A stretch of DNA of 64,000 bases, taken from contig NC_009142.1 in the NCBI RefSeq assembly GCF_000062885.1, forward strand, positions 3,089,584 through 3,153,583. Reading direction: 5' to 3'. The stretch comes from Saccharopolyspora erythraea NRRL 2338 (GTDB taxonomy: Bacteria > Actinomycetota > Actinomycetes > Mycobacteriales > Pseudonocardiaceae). Shown one piece after another: positions 43,858 to 64,000 of this stretch (position 1 is the stretch's first letter; every line of letters starts with the position of its first letter). Below the pieces are notes generated by a model. That model searched no databases and was not told the DNA's origin. It worked only from the letters and a program-made list of their open reading frames with translations. The translations under genes and the position numbers were made by a program.

Positions 43858-45024
43858 ATGAACGCTTCTCGACGCACTGCTCCGGTATTCCCGGAATGGC
43901 CTCGGTACGGCGACGAGGAACGGGCCGGTCTGATCCGCGCGCTGGAACAGGGCCAGTGGTGGCGCATGGGCGGCAGCGAGGTCGACTCGTTCGAGCGGGA
44001 GTTCGCCGCCTACCACGGGGCCGAGCACGCGCTCGCGGTCACCAACGGCACGCACGCGCTGGAGCTCGGTCTGCAGGTGCTCGGCGTCGGCCCGGGTGAC
44101 GAGGTGATCGTGCCGGCGTTCACCTTCATCTCCTCGTCGCAGGCCGCGCAGCGGCTCGGCGCGGTGGCGGTCCCGGTCGACGTCGACCTGGAGACCTACT
44201 GCATCGACGTCGCCGCCGCCGAAGCGGCGATCACCCCGCGGACCCGCGCCATCATGCCCGTGCACATGGCCGGTCACTTCAGCGACATGGACGCCCTCGG
44301 CAAGCTCTCCGCCGACCGCGGGATCCCGCTGCTGCAGGACGCCGCGCACGCCCACGGGTCGCGGTGGCGCGGCAGCAGGGTGGGCGAGACCGGCTCCATC
44401 TCCGCCTTCAGCTTCCAGAACGGCAAGCTGATGACCGCGGGCGAGGGCGGGCTGGTGCTCTTCCCCGACCAGGCCTCCCGCGACGAGGCGTTCCTGCGGC
44501 ACAGCTGCGGGCGTCCGCCGACCGACCGCAAGTACTTCCACCAGACCTCGGGCTCGAACTTCCGGATGAACGAGTTCTCCGCGAGCGTCCTGCGCGGGCA
44601 GCTCAGCCGTCTGGACGAGCAGATCGACACCCGCGAGCAGCGGGCGCCGGTGCTGCGGCGGCTGCTCGCCGAGATCCCCGGCGTGGTCCCGCAGGGACGC
44701 GACGAGCGCGCCGACCGCGTCCCGCACTACATGGCGATGTTCCGCGTGCCCGGCATCGGTGAGCAGCGCCGCAACGAGCTGGTCGACGAGCTGGTGGCCA
44801 GGGGCCTGCCCGCCTTCGTCGTCTTCCGCGCGGTCTACCGGACCGACGGGTTCTGGGAGACCGGTGCTCCGGAGGAGGGCGTGGAGGCCCTCGCCGAGCG
44901 CTGCCCGAACTCCGAGGCCATCGCCTCGGAGGGGATCTGGCTGCACCACCGCACCCTGCTGGGCACCGAGCAGCAGATGCACGAGGTCGCCGAGATCGTC
45001 GCCGACGCGCTGGGGGAGAAGTGA
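43858..45024 (+). CDS. rifK: AHBA synthase (RifK)
   Basis: 388 residues from ATG 43858 (AAAGGAA 7 bases upstream; ATG 43840 has no such site). Near-identical in pattern to known AHBA synthases: PEWPRYGDEERAGLIRALEQ, GQWWRMGG, VTNGTHALELGLQVLG, PLLQDAAHAHGSRW and the PLP-Lys segment FSFQNGKLMTAGEGG (Lys190), plus the PEGNM-type FRMNEFSASVLR. It aromatises aminodehydroshikimate to 3-amino-5-hydroxybenzoic acid and, with RifL, performs the UDP-glucose transamination to UDP-kanosamine. First gene of rifK-rifL-rifM. Confidence 0.97.
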   Translation: MNASRRTAPVFPEWPRYGDEERAGLIRALEQGQWWRMGGSEVDSFEREFAAYHGAEHALAVTNGTHALELGLQVLGVGPGDEVIVPAFTFISSSQAAQRLGAVAVPVDVDLETYCIDVAAAEAAITPRTRAIMPVHMAGHFSDMDALGKLSADRGIPLLQDAAHAHGSRWRGSRVGETGSISAFSFQNGKLMTAGEGGLVLFPDQASRDEAFLRHSCGRPPTDRKYFHQTSGSNFRMNEFSASVLRGQLSRLDEQIDTREQRAPVLRRLLAEIPGVVPQGRDERADRVPHYMAMFRVPGIGEQRRNELVDELVARGLPAFVVFRAVYRTDGFWETGAPEEGVEALAERCPNSEAIASEGIWLHHRTLLGTEQQMHEVAEIVADALGEK

Positions 45025-46115
45025 GCAGGCCGGTCCGCGTCGCCCTGGTCGGGTTCGGCTGGGCGGGGCAGTCGATCTGGCTGCCCCGGCTGACCGCGCA
45101 CCCCTCCTACCGGGTCGTCACGGTCGTCGACCCCGACCCGCGGTCGCGGGAGGTGGCCGCCGAGCGCGAGGGCCTCGCCGTCCTGGACGACCTCGACCGC
45201 CTCGATCCGTCCGATGTGGACCTCGCCGTGGTGACCGTGCCGAACCACCTGCACAGCCCGGTCGCGTGCCGGCTGCTGGAGCGCGGCATCCCGGTGTTCC
45301 TGGAGAAGCCGGTGTGCCTGGACGTGGCCGAGGCCGACCGGTTGGCCATCGCCGAACGGGAGGGCGGCGCGGTGCTGCTGGCAGGCAGCGCCGCGAACTA
45401 CCGGGCCGACGTGCGGGCGCTGCACGAGCTCGCGGCCGAGCTGCGGCCCGTCCGGCACGTGGAGCTGTCCTGGGTCCGCGCCCGCGGCGTGCCCGGCGCG
45501 GGCGGCTGGTTCACCAACCGCGAGCTGGCCGGTGGCGGCGCGCTGGTCGACCTCGGATGGCACCTGCTCGACATCGCCGGGCCGCTGGTGGGCCGCGCGG
45601 TCTTCGAGCAGGTCGCCGGCACGGTGTCGGCGGACTTCGTCAACAACCCGTCCCTGCGGGCGGCTTGGCGCGAGGAGGAGCGCGGCGACCAGCCGGCAGG
45701 CGACGTCGAGGACACCGTGAGGGCGTTCGTCGTCACCGGCAGCGGTGTATCGGTGTCGCTGCGGGCGAGCTGGGCGTCGCACGAGGCCCGCGACACCACC
45801 CGGATCACCGTCGAGGGCGCCGCCGGATCCGTGGCGCTGAGCTGCACGTTCGGGTTCAGCACCAACCGGTTGCCGGACTCGGTGCTGACCCGCACCCACA
45901 ACGGCGTCACCGCGCCGGTGCCGGTCGCCGGCGAGCAGATCGGCGCCGAGTACACCCGGCAGCTCGACGAGCTGCCCGCTCTGCTGGCCGATCCGGCGAG
46001 CAGGGGCGCGGCGATCGCGCAGGCGCGCGCGACGATCGAGGTGATCGAGCGGATCTACGCCTCGGCCCGGCAGGCCAGGCCCTCGGCCGGTGTTCTGGAG
46101 GTCCGCGGTGCCTGA
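45021..46115 (+). CDS. rifL: Gfo/Idh/MocA oxidoreductase (RifL)
   Basis: 364 residues from GTG 45021, four-base overlap with the AHBA synthase stop. NAD-binding start RVALVGFGWAGQSIWLPRL, the EKPVCLDV motif with its Lys and ELAGGGALVDLGWHLLDIAG with His. In AHBA pathways this protein works with RifK to oxidise UDP-glucose at C3 before transamination. Genes of this kind sit next to AHBA synthase in essentially all AHBA clusters. Confidence 0.94.
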   Translation: MSRPVRVALVGFGWAGQSIWLPRLTAHPSYRVVTVVDPDPRSREVAAEREGLAVLDDLDRLDPSDVDLAVVTVPNHLHSPVACRLLERGIPVFLEKPVCLDVAEADRLAIAEREGGAVLLAGSAANYRADVRALHELAAELRPVRHVELSWVRARGVPGAGGWFTNRELAGGGALVDLGWHLLDIAGPLVGRAVFEQVAGTVSADFVNNPSLRAAWREEERGDQPAGDVEDTVRAFVVTGSGVSVSLRASWASHEARDTTRITVEGAAGSVALSCTFGFSTNRLPDSVLTRTHNGVTAPVPVAGEQIGAEYTRQLDELPALLADPASRGAAIAQARATIEVIERIYASARQARPSAGVLEVRGA

Positions 46116-46809
46116 CGAGTTCGACACGGTCGTGTTCGACCTCGACGGAGTGGTCGTGGACAGCTTCGGCGTCATGCGCGAGGCGTTCCGGATCGCCTAC
46201 GCCGAGGTCGTCGGTGACGAACCCGCGCCGTTCGAGGAGTACACCCGCCACCTCGGGCGCTACTTCCCCGACATCATGCGGATCATGGGGCTGCCGCTGG
46301 AGATGGAGGAGCCCTTCGTCCGCGAGAGCTACCGGCTGGCCGACCAGGTCACCGTGTTCGACGGTGTCGAGGAGCTGCTGGCGGAGCTGAACCGGCGGGG
46401 GGTCCGGCTGGCGGTGGCCACCGGCAAGGCCGGGAGCCGCGCGCGGTCGCTGCTGGACCGCCTGGGCATCCTCGGCCGCTTCGACCACGTCATCGGGTCT
46501 GACGAGGTGGCCAGGCCCAAGCCGGCCCCCGACATCGTGCTGCGCGCGCTGGAACTGCTCGGCGAACCGGCCGAGCGGGCGATGATGGTCGGTGACGCGG
46601 TCACGGACCTGGCGAGCGCTCGCGGGGCCGGCGTCGCCGCGGTGGCGGCGCTGTGGGCCGACATCGACGAGGCGGTGCTGCTGGCCGCCGAGCCGGACGT
46701 CGCGCTGCGGGCACCGCACGAGCTGCTCGCGCTGTGCCCGCCGGTGCGGAGCTCCGAGCCGGTGCTGGAGCACAGCGGTTCCGGCACCGAAGGGCGCGGC
46801 CCGAGGTAG
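46108..46809 (+). CDS. rifM: HAD-family phosphatase (RifM)
   Basis: 233 residues from GTG 46108 (GGAGG 6 bases upstream), overlapping rifL by 8 bases. HAD motif I VVFDLDGVVVDSFGVMR, motif II VATGKAG, motif III Lys in VARPKPAPDIV and motif IV VGDAVTDLASA. Essential for AHBA formation in rifamycin strains, believed to act on the UDP-kanosamine branch. The tail of ~25 residues after ALCPPV is low-complexity. Followed by a strong hairpin. Confidence 0.94.
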   Translation: MPDEFDTVVFDLDGVVVDSFGVMREAFRIAYAEVVGDEPAPFEEYTRHLGRYFPDIMRIMGLPLEMEEPFVRESYRLADQVTVFDGVEELLAELNRRGVRLAVATGKAGSRARSLLDRLGILGRFDHVIGSDEVARPKPAPDIVLRALELLGEPAERAMMVGDAVTDLASARGAGVAAVAALWADIDEAVLLAAEPDVALRAPHELLALCPPVRSSEPVLEHSGSGTEGRGPR

Positions 46810-46822
46810 CGCGGTCCCCGCC

Positions 46823-46859
46823 GTCGGCCGCGGCCACCCGACCGGTGGCCGCGGCCGAC
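46823..46859 (+). terminator. Perfect hairpin after rifM
   Basis: Arms GTCGGCCGCGGCCACC (46823-46838) and its exact complement (46844-46859) around a 5-base loop, 13 bases beyond the rifM stop. It ends the rifKLM operon and indicates that the following GST-like gene has its own promoter. Confidence 0.75.
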
Positions 46860-46988
46860 GACCCGCTCCCGCCAGACGTGACCACGACGTGGAAAGCACC
46901 TCGCCGCTTCCCGCGCGAAAGTAGACTTCCCGGCACAGGAACAATATCGGCGCGGCCCCCGGCGCGCCGGCTACCGCAGGAGGAGCGC

Positions 46989-47978
46989 ATGTCCTCACCC
47001 ACGGCGGATCCCGCCTACGCGAGCCCCGTCGACCTGGAGGCCTACGGGTATTACGGGCCGGGACGGCTGGACACCTCCTCCGGGTGGCAACGTCCGCTGT
47101 ACGCCTTCCAGGACCGGGTGAGCGCCGACGGGTCGAGCGGGTACCGGGCCGAGCCCGGCCGCTACCACCTCTACGTCGCGTGGGTGTGCCCGTGGGCGCA
47201 ACGCACCGCGATCGTGCGTGCTCTCAAGGGACTGCGGGACGTCGTCTCGCTGTCCTACGTCGACGACGACCGCGACGGACGCGGCTGGGCTTTCCGCGAG
47301 CGGCGCGGCGCGGACCCGGTGAACGGTTTCACGTTGCTGCAACAGGCATATGACGCCACCGAGCCGGGTTTTCCCGGCCATCTCTCGGTGCCGGTGCTGT
47401 GGGACCGCCGCACGGGCCGCATCGTCAGCAACAACTTCCCCGACATCACGATCGACCTCGGCACCGAGTTCGACGAGTGGGGAGACCCCGGCGTGCGGCT
47501 CTACCCGCCGGAGCACCGCGCGGAGATCGACGAGATCAACCAGTACGTCTACGACAACGTCAACAACGCCCCGTACAAGGCCGCGGCCGCGACGACGCAG
47601 GAGGAGTACGACCAGTGGCGCGAGCGGATGTCCGGCGCGCTGCGGCGGCTGGACGAGCGGCTGGCCGGGCGACGCCACCTCGTCGGTGACTCGGTCACCG
47701 AGGCCGACGTGCGGCTGTGGCCGACGCTGGCCCGCTTCGACCGCCTCTACAACCCGATGAGCGGGATGAGCGAGCGGTCCCTGCCGGACTTCGCGAACCT
47801 GTGGGCCTACGCCCGCGACCTGTACCAGCGGCCCGCTTTCCGCGACAGCACCGACTTCGACACCTTCGACGTCGGCAAGCCGGCGTTCGTCAACGCCGGG
47901 ATCGACCGGCTCGAGGTGGCGCCCGTGCACGCCGACTGGGAGCAGCCGCACGGCCGGGAGCGGCTGTCGGAGTCGTGA
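46989..47978 (+). CDS. Glutathionyl-/mycothiol-hydroquinone reductase-like GST (Xi class)
   Basis: 329 residues from ATG 46989 with AGGAGG upstream. Thioredoxin-fold N-domain with the Xi-class active site WVCPWAQRT (Cys67), VSNNFPDITIDL, and the all-helical C-domain with GDSVTEADVRLWPTLARFD. Xi-class enzymes reduce thiol conjugates of hydroquinones. Actinomycetes use mycothiol, so the thiol partner is presumably mycothiol. Its place between AHBA genes suggests handling of quinone/hydroquinone forms of an AHBA-derived product (biosynthesis or self-protection). That role is inferred. Confidence 0.88.
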   Translation: MSSPTADPAYASPVDLEAYGYYGPGRLDTSSGWQRPLYAFQDRVSADGSSGYRAEPGRYHLYVAWVCPWAQRTAIVRALKGLRDVVSLSYVDDDRDGRGWAFRERRGADPVNGFTLLQQAYDATEPGFPGHLSVPVLWDRRTGRIVSNNFPDITIDLGTEFDEWGDPGVRLYPPEHRAEIDEINQYVYDNVNNAPYKAAAATTQEEYDQWRERMSGALRRLDERLAGRRHLVGDSVTEADVRLWPTLARFDRLYNPMSGMSERSLPDFANLWAYARDLYQRPAFRDSTDFDTFDVGKPAFVNAGIDRLEVAPVHADWEQPHGRERLSES

Positions 47979-48020
47979 GAAGCCGCCTCTGATCTCGAAG
48001 ACAGTCTCTGAGAAGCGCCA

Positions 48021-48060
48021 GGAACGCCGTGACCACGCGACAGCGTGGTCACGGCGTTCC
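48021..48060. terminator. Bidirectional terminator, perfect 18-bp stem
   Basis: Arms GGAACGCCGTGACCACGC (48021-48038) and the exact complement (48043-48060) around GACA, between the convergent GST-like gene and the DAHP synthase gene. Serves both strands. Confidence 0.85.
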
Positions 48061-48071
48061 CGCGTCCGCGC

Positions 48072-49403
48072 TCAGGTGGAGAGGCGGTAGAGCTCGGCGA
48101 CCTTGAAGGCCAGGTCCAGGGACTGCCTGCGGTTGAGCCTGGGGTCGCAGACGGTCTCGTAGCGGTGGTGCAGGTCGGCTTCCAGCAGCCCGTGGCCGCC
48201 GCCCACGCACTCGGTCACCTCGTCGCCGGTGAACTCGATGTGGATGCCGCCGGGGTGGGTCCGCAGCGCGCGGTGCACCTCGAAGAACCCGGTCACCTCG
48301 TCGAAGATGTCGTCCACCCGACGGGTCTTGTACCCGCTCGGCGACCGGAACGTGTTGCCGTGCATGGGATCGCAGACCCACGTGACCGGTGCGCCGCTGG
48401 CGGTGACCTTCTCCACGAGCAGCGGCAGGGTGTCGCGGACGCGGTCCGCGCCCATCCTGGTGACGAAGGTGAGCCGGCCCGGTTCGGCCGACGGGTTCAG
48501 GCGCTCGATGATGGCCAGCGCGTCGTCCGGCGTGGTCGACGGCCCCAGCTTCACGCCCAGGGGGTTGCGGATCCGCGACGCCCACTCCAGGTGGGCGTGG
48601 TCGAGCTGGCGGGTGCGTTCACCGATCCACACCATGTGCGCCGACACCGCGTAGGGCCACGACGTCCGCGGGTCGACCCTGGTCAGCGCGCTCTCGTAGT
48701 CCAGCAGCAGTGCCTCGTGGCTGGACCAGAACTCGACCGTGTGCACCTCGGCGGGCTCGGCCTTGCAGGCGCGCATGAACGCCAGCGCCCGGTCGATCTC
48801 GGAGGCCAGGTGCTCGTAGTCCTTGCCGGCCGGGCTGGTGGCCACGAAGTCCTGGTTCCAGGCGTGGACCTGCCGCAGGTCGGCGTACCCGCCGTTGGCG
48901 AAGGCCCGGCACAGGTTGAGGATGGTCGCGCTGGAGTGGTAGGCGCGGATCAGCCGTCGCGGGTCGGGCCTGCGGCTCTCGGCGGTGAACTCGAAACCGT
49001 TGACCGCGTCGCCCCGGTAGGCGGGCAGCGTCACCCCGTCGCTGGTCTCGTCGGGGCTGGAGCGGGGTTTGGCGAACTGCCCGGCCATCCGGCCGATCTT
49101 GACGACCGGGACCTGCGCGGCGTAGGTCAGCACCACCGCCATCTGCAGCAGCGTCTTGAGCTTGTTCTGCACCGCGGACGCGGTCGCCCCGGCGAAGGTC
49201 TCCGCGCAGTCACCGCCCTGCAGCACGAAGGACTCGCCGCGCTGGGCCGCGGCGAGTCGGTCCTTGAGCTGGTCGCATTCGCCGGCGAACACCAGCGGGG
49301 GCAGCTGGGAGAGCTCGTCGAGGACCGAGGAGAGCTCGGCGGGGTCGTGCCATTCCGGTTGCTGCGCGGCGGGAAGGCCGCGCCAGGCATCGAGGTTGCG
49401 CAC
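48072..49403 (-). CDS. rifH: Type II DAHP synthase, aminoDAHP synthase (RifH)
   Basis: 443 residues from GTG 49403; a long frame further upstream on this strand only shadows the PKS. Type II signatures: WRGLPAAQQPEWHDPAELSS, FVLQGGDCAETFAG, KIGRMAGQFAKPRSSP, VTWVCDPMHGNTFRSPSGYK and IHIEFTGDEVTECVGG. In AHBA pathways the enzyme condenses imino-erythrose 4-phosphate with PEP to aminoDAHP. Plant/actinobacterial type II enzymes of primary metabolism look similar; cluster position makes the secondary role the better call. Divergent from the PKS gene over a 153-base promoter region. Confidence 0.93.
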   Translation of the reverse strand: MRNLDAWRGLPAAQQPEWHDPAELSSVLDELSQLPPLVFAGECDQLKDRLAAAQRGESFVLQGGDCAETFAGATASAVQNKLKTLLQMAVVLTYAAQVPVVKIGRMAGQFAKPRSSPDETSDGVTLPAYRGDAVNGFEFTAESRRPDPRRLIRAYHSSATILNLCRAFANGGYADLRQVHAWNQDFVATSPAGKDYEHLASEIDRALAFMRACKAEPAEVHTVEFWSSHEALLLDYESALTRVDPRTSWPYAVSAHMVWIGERTRQLDHAHLEWASRIRNPLGVKLGPSTTPDDALAIIERLNPSAEPGRLTFVTRMGADRVRDTLPLLVEKVTASGAPVTWVCDPMHGNTFRSPSGYKTRRVDDIFDEVTGFFEVHRALRTHPGGIHIEFTGDEVTECVGGGHGLLEADLHHRYETVCDPRLNRRQSLDLAFKVAELYRLST

Positions 49404-49465
49404 GCCGCCGAGAGTATGCGTCCGGGGGCCCGCCGGAGTCCGGCGCGCAGCGGAACAAGGGGGGT

Positions 49466-49491
49466 GTAGGGGAGTCGTCTGGGGGCTGGTG
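49466..49491. promoter_or_regulatory. G-rich motif, copy 2 (rifH/PKS divergent promoter)
   Basis: GTAGGGGAGTCGTCTGGGGG followed by CTGGTG, 66 bases before the PKS start. Against copy 1 at 43743 it keeps GTAGGGG, TCG, CT-GGGGG and TGGTG with a 2-base longer spacing. Proposed site for the LAL regulator. Confidence 0.4.
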
Positions 49492-49556
49492 AGCGCCGTC
49501 CTCGGCGAGACTGTCCGGCGAGATCTCCCGCCCCCGCTGCAAAGGATTGTGCCCAC

Positions 49557-61955
<12,399 letters not shown>

Positions 61956-61961
61956 CCGGAA

Positions 61962-62729
61962 TTGTTCAGCGTGGAAACCTACCTGTCGGGCATCGGATGC
62001 TCCGGATCCGCGGCGCCCGGGCGGGATGCGTTGCGAGAACTGCACAAGAAGCACGTGATGTCGCTGCCCTACGACAACTCCCGGCTCGCCGAGCAGGTCG
62101 CCGACGGGATGAACGGCGGGAACATCGACCTCGACGCCGCGTTCGACGAGGCCGTCGTGGCGCGCCGGGGAGGCCACTGCGGAGAGCTCGCGGGGCTGTT
62201 CCACCGGCTGCTGGACGAGCTGGGCTTCGACGTCTCGTTCCTGATGGGCGGTCTGTGCGGCCCGGGCGGCACCTTCGGCCCGGACCTGGCGCACGTGTTC
62301 CTCGGAGTCCGGCTCGACGGCGAGCTGTGGCTGGCCGACGTCGGGTTCGCCGGCCCTGGGTTCCTGGAGCCGGTGCGCGTGTCGCCGGAGGTGCAGGAGC
62401 AGTACGGCTGCCAGTACCGCGTCGTGCCCCGGGGCGGCTACCAGGTGCTGGAGCGCAGGGCGCGCGGAGGTGACTGGCACGGCCTCTACCGGTTCGACCC
62501 GCGGCCGCGCGAGCTGGCCGAGTGGAACCCCGGCGGGGACGACGCCGACGACGCCGAGCAGTTCGGCATCGGCGTGGTCATCCGCTCCCGCGCCACGGAG
62601 AACGGGCAGTGGGTTCTGCTCGGCAGGCGGCTGACCACAGTGGACAACGGTGAGGAGCGGATCAGGGTGCTGGTGAAGAGCGCCGACCACGACGAGGTCG
62701 TGCGCGAGATCATGGGGGGAGCGGCCTGA
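61962..62729 (+). CDS. rifF: Arylamine N-acetyltransferase-type amide synthase (RifF)
   Basis: 255 residues from TTG 61962, 6 bases after the PKS stop; this start places the triad at Cys73 (RRGGHCGELAG), His111 (DLAHVFLGV) and Asp126 (WLADVGFAG), the numbering known for RifF. AGGAGG lies 11 bases before TTG; GTG 61971 is an alternative. NAT-fold amide synthases release ansa polyketides by forming an amide with the AHBA nitrogen. Directly following the only PKS gene, it is the expected chain-release enzyme. The overlap with the next gene is 1 base (TGATG). Confidence 0.93.
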   Translation: MFSVETYLSGIGCSGSAAPGRDALRELHKKHVMSLPYDNSRLAEQVADGMNGGNIDLDAAFDEAVVARRGGHCGELAGLFHRLLDELGFDVSFLMGGLCGPGGTFGPDLAHVFLGVRLDGELWLADVGFAGPGFLEPVRVSPEVQEQYGCQYRVVPRGGYQVLERRARGGDWHGLYRFDPRPRELAEWNPGGDDADDAEQFGIGVVIRSRATENGQWVLLGRRLTTVDNGEERIRVLVKSADHDEVVREIMGGAA

Positions 62730-64000
62730 TGAGCGGCAGGCGGACGAACGTGGCTGTGATCGGTTACGGACCGGTCGGCCAGCTCATGGCGGCGCTGCTC
62801 GCCCAGCGCGGCTGGGACGTCGTCGCCGTGGAGCGCTGGCCGCGGCCCTACACCATGCCGCGCGCGGTGGTCTTCGACGGCGAGTCGGCGCGCATCCTGG
62901 CCTCCGCCGGGATCGACCCGTCGCTGGGCGAGTTCGGCAAGCCCACCGGCGACTACGTCTGGCGCAACGGTGCAGGCCAGGACCTGCTGCACTTCACCGG
63001 CATCGGCGACCGCGGACCGCAGGGCTGGCCCATCACGACCTCGATGTACCAGCCCGGGCTGGAAGCGGCCCTCATCGGACGAGGCGAGCGGCTTGCGGGC
63101 CTCGAGGTATTCCGGGGCTACGAGGCGGTGCGCGTGGAGGAAGCGGACCGGTGTGTGCGGGTGGTCGCCGAGAGCGGCGGTGAGTCCCTGGAGGTCGTCG
63201 CGGACTGGGTCGTGGGCTGCGACGGCGCCAACAGCTTCGTCCGGGACCGGATCGGCTCCGGGTTCACCGAGCTCGGGTTCAGCCACGACTGGCTGATCTG
63301 CGACGTCACGCTGCGGCCGGCGCGCGAGTACAGCCCGGACAACCTGCAGGTCTGCGACCCGGCGCGGCCCAGGACGGCGGTGTCGGCCGGACCCGGCCAC
63401 CGCAGGTGGGAGTTCATGCGGGTGCCGGGCGAGACCCTCGAGGAGCTCGACAGCCCGCGCAAGGCGTGGGAGCTGCTGGCCGTCGAGGGGATCACCCCCG
63501 ACAACGCGACGCTGGACCGCCACGCCGTCTACACCTTCAAGGCCGGGCACGCCGAGCGGTGGCGCTCGGGCCGCATGCTGCTGGCCGGCGACGCCGCGCA
63601 CCTGATGCCGCCGTTCGCCGGGCAGGGCATGTCCTCGGGGTTCCGCGACGCCGCGAACCTCGCATGGAAGCTGGACCTGGTGCTCTCCGGCTCGGCCGGC
63701 GAGCGCATCGTCGACACCTACGCCGCCGAACGCCGCGAGCACGTCCAGTACGCCATCACCAAGTCGGTGGAGCTCGGCCGGGTCATCTGCGAACCGGACC
63801 CCGAGGCCGCACGCGCCCGGGACGAGAAGATGCTGGCGGCCAGGGAGCAGGCGGGCGAATCCGACGGGCTGGTCCTCGACATCACGCCGCTGCGCAGCGG
63901 ACTGCTGCACGGTCCGGGGGAGGACTCGCCCTCGGGTGAGCTTACCCCGCAGGGAACCGTCGCGGTCGCCGACGCTTTCGGGCTGTTCGACGAGGTCGTC
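62729..64000 (+). CDS. FAD-dependent aromatic hydroxylase (Rif-Orf19 / MhpA-like), 3' cut
   Basis: 424 codons from ATG 62729 without a stop to the window edge; typical length is above 500. FAD-binding VAVIGYGPVGQLMAALLAQR, the DG motif VVGCDGANSFVRDRIG, the GDAAHLMPPFAGQGMSSGFR segment and NLAWKLDLVLSG: a 3-(3-hydroxyphenyl)propionate-hydroxylase-type monooxygenase. In the rifamycin cluster the homologue Orf19 oxidises the AHBA ring of the growing chain to allow naphthalene closure. Here it is translationally coupled to the amide synthase, so it probably hydroxylates the AHBA-derived triketide. Confidence 0.92.
   Translation, partial: MSGRRTNVAVIGYGPVGQLMAALLAQRGWDVVAVERWPRPYTMPRAVVFDGESARILASAGIDPSLGEFGKPTGDYVWRNGAGQDLLHFTGIGDRGPQGWPITTSMYQPGLEAALIGRGERLAGLEVFRGYEAVRVEEADRCVRVVAESGGESLEVVADWVVGCDGANSFVRDRIGSGFTELGFSHDWLICDVTLRPAREYSPDNLQVCDPARPRTAVSAGPGHRRWEFMRVPGETLEELDSPRKAWELLAVEGITPDNATLDRHAVYTFKAGHAERWRSGRMLLAGDAAHLMPPFAGQGMSSGFRDAANLAWKLDLVLSGSAGERIVDTYAAERREHVQYAITKSVELGRVICEPDPEAARARDEKMLAAREQAGESDGLVLDITPLRSGLLHGPGEDSPSGELTPQGTVAVADAFGLFDEVV

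Overview
The window is high-GC (strong G/C third-position bias) actinomycete DNA. WhiB, a mycothiol-type thiol-transfer gene, F420 enzymes, GTG starts and GTGA/ATGA overlaps all point to Pseudonocardiales, probably Saccharopolyspora or a close relative. The genus is an inference from gene content, not a database match.

Layout. 1-3.5 kb: a cut-off dicarboxylate symporter, a TAXI-type solute-binding lipoprotein and a convergent two-component system. 3.6-6.8 kb: amidase, FkbM-like methyltransferase and a LexA-type repressor. 6.8-11.9 kb is worn, IS-invaded DNA: a TetR remnant, a ferredoxin / ferredoxin reductase (frameshifted) / P450 (CYP) set split by an IS110 fragment and a complete IS5-type element, then a decayed quinone oxidoreductase. 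11.9-18 kb: a membrane protein plus STAND-like NTPase/TPR pair and a PAS-GGDEF-EAL protein. 18-24.5 kb: a hydrolase, an IclR regulator and a divergent operon (thioesterase, acyl-CoA dehydrogenase, ADP-forming acyl-CoA synthetase, CaiD-like crotonase) that looks like carnitine/betaine-CoA catabolism, ending in a 41-bp tandem repeat. 24.7-27.7 kb: WhiB, an HSL-type esterase, a DUF4185 protein. 27.8-33 kb: a TPR-CHAT protease divergent from a membrane protein and a small Cys-rich protein, a likely conflict or signalling system. 33.2-35.6 kb: F420 reductase, hemerythrin, LLM flavin/F420 oxidoreductase.

35.8-64 kb is an ansamycin-type cluster. It holds what appears to be a complete 3-amino-5-hydroxybenzoate (AHBA) gene set (rifJ, rifI, rifG, rifN, rifK, rifL, rifM, rifH homologues), an MHS transporter, a LAL-type LuxR activator, a glutathionyl-hydroquinone-reductase-like protein, one 4132-residue PKS, a RifF-type amide synthase and a Rif-Orf19-type FAD hydroxylase cut by the window edge. 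The PKS has only an AHBA-loading module and two extension modules: the first takes methylmalonyl and is fully reducing, the second takes malonyl and does no reduction. It ends without a docking domain or thioesterase and is followed directly by the amide synthase. The natural reading is a miniature ansamycin-type pathway making an AHBA-primed triketide, far shorter than known ansamycins. This is the most interesting content. A repeated G-rich motif in the two divergent promoter regions of the cluster is a candidate activator site.
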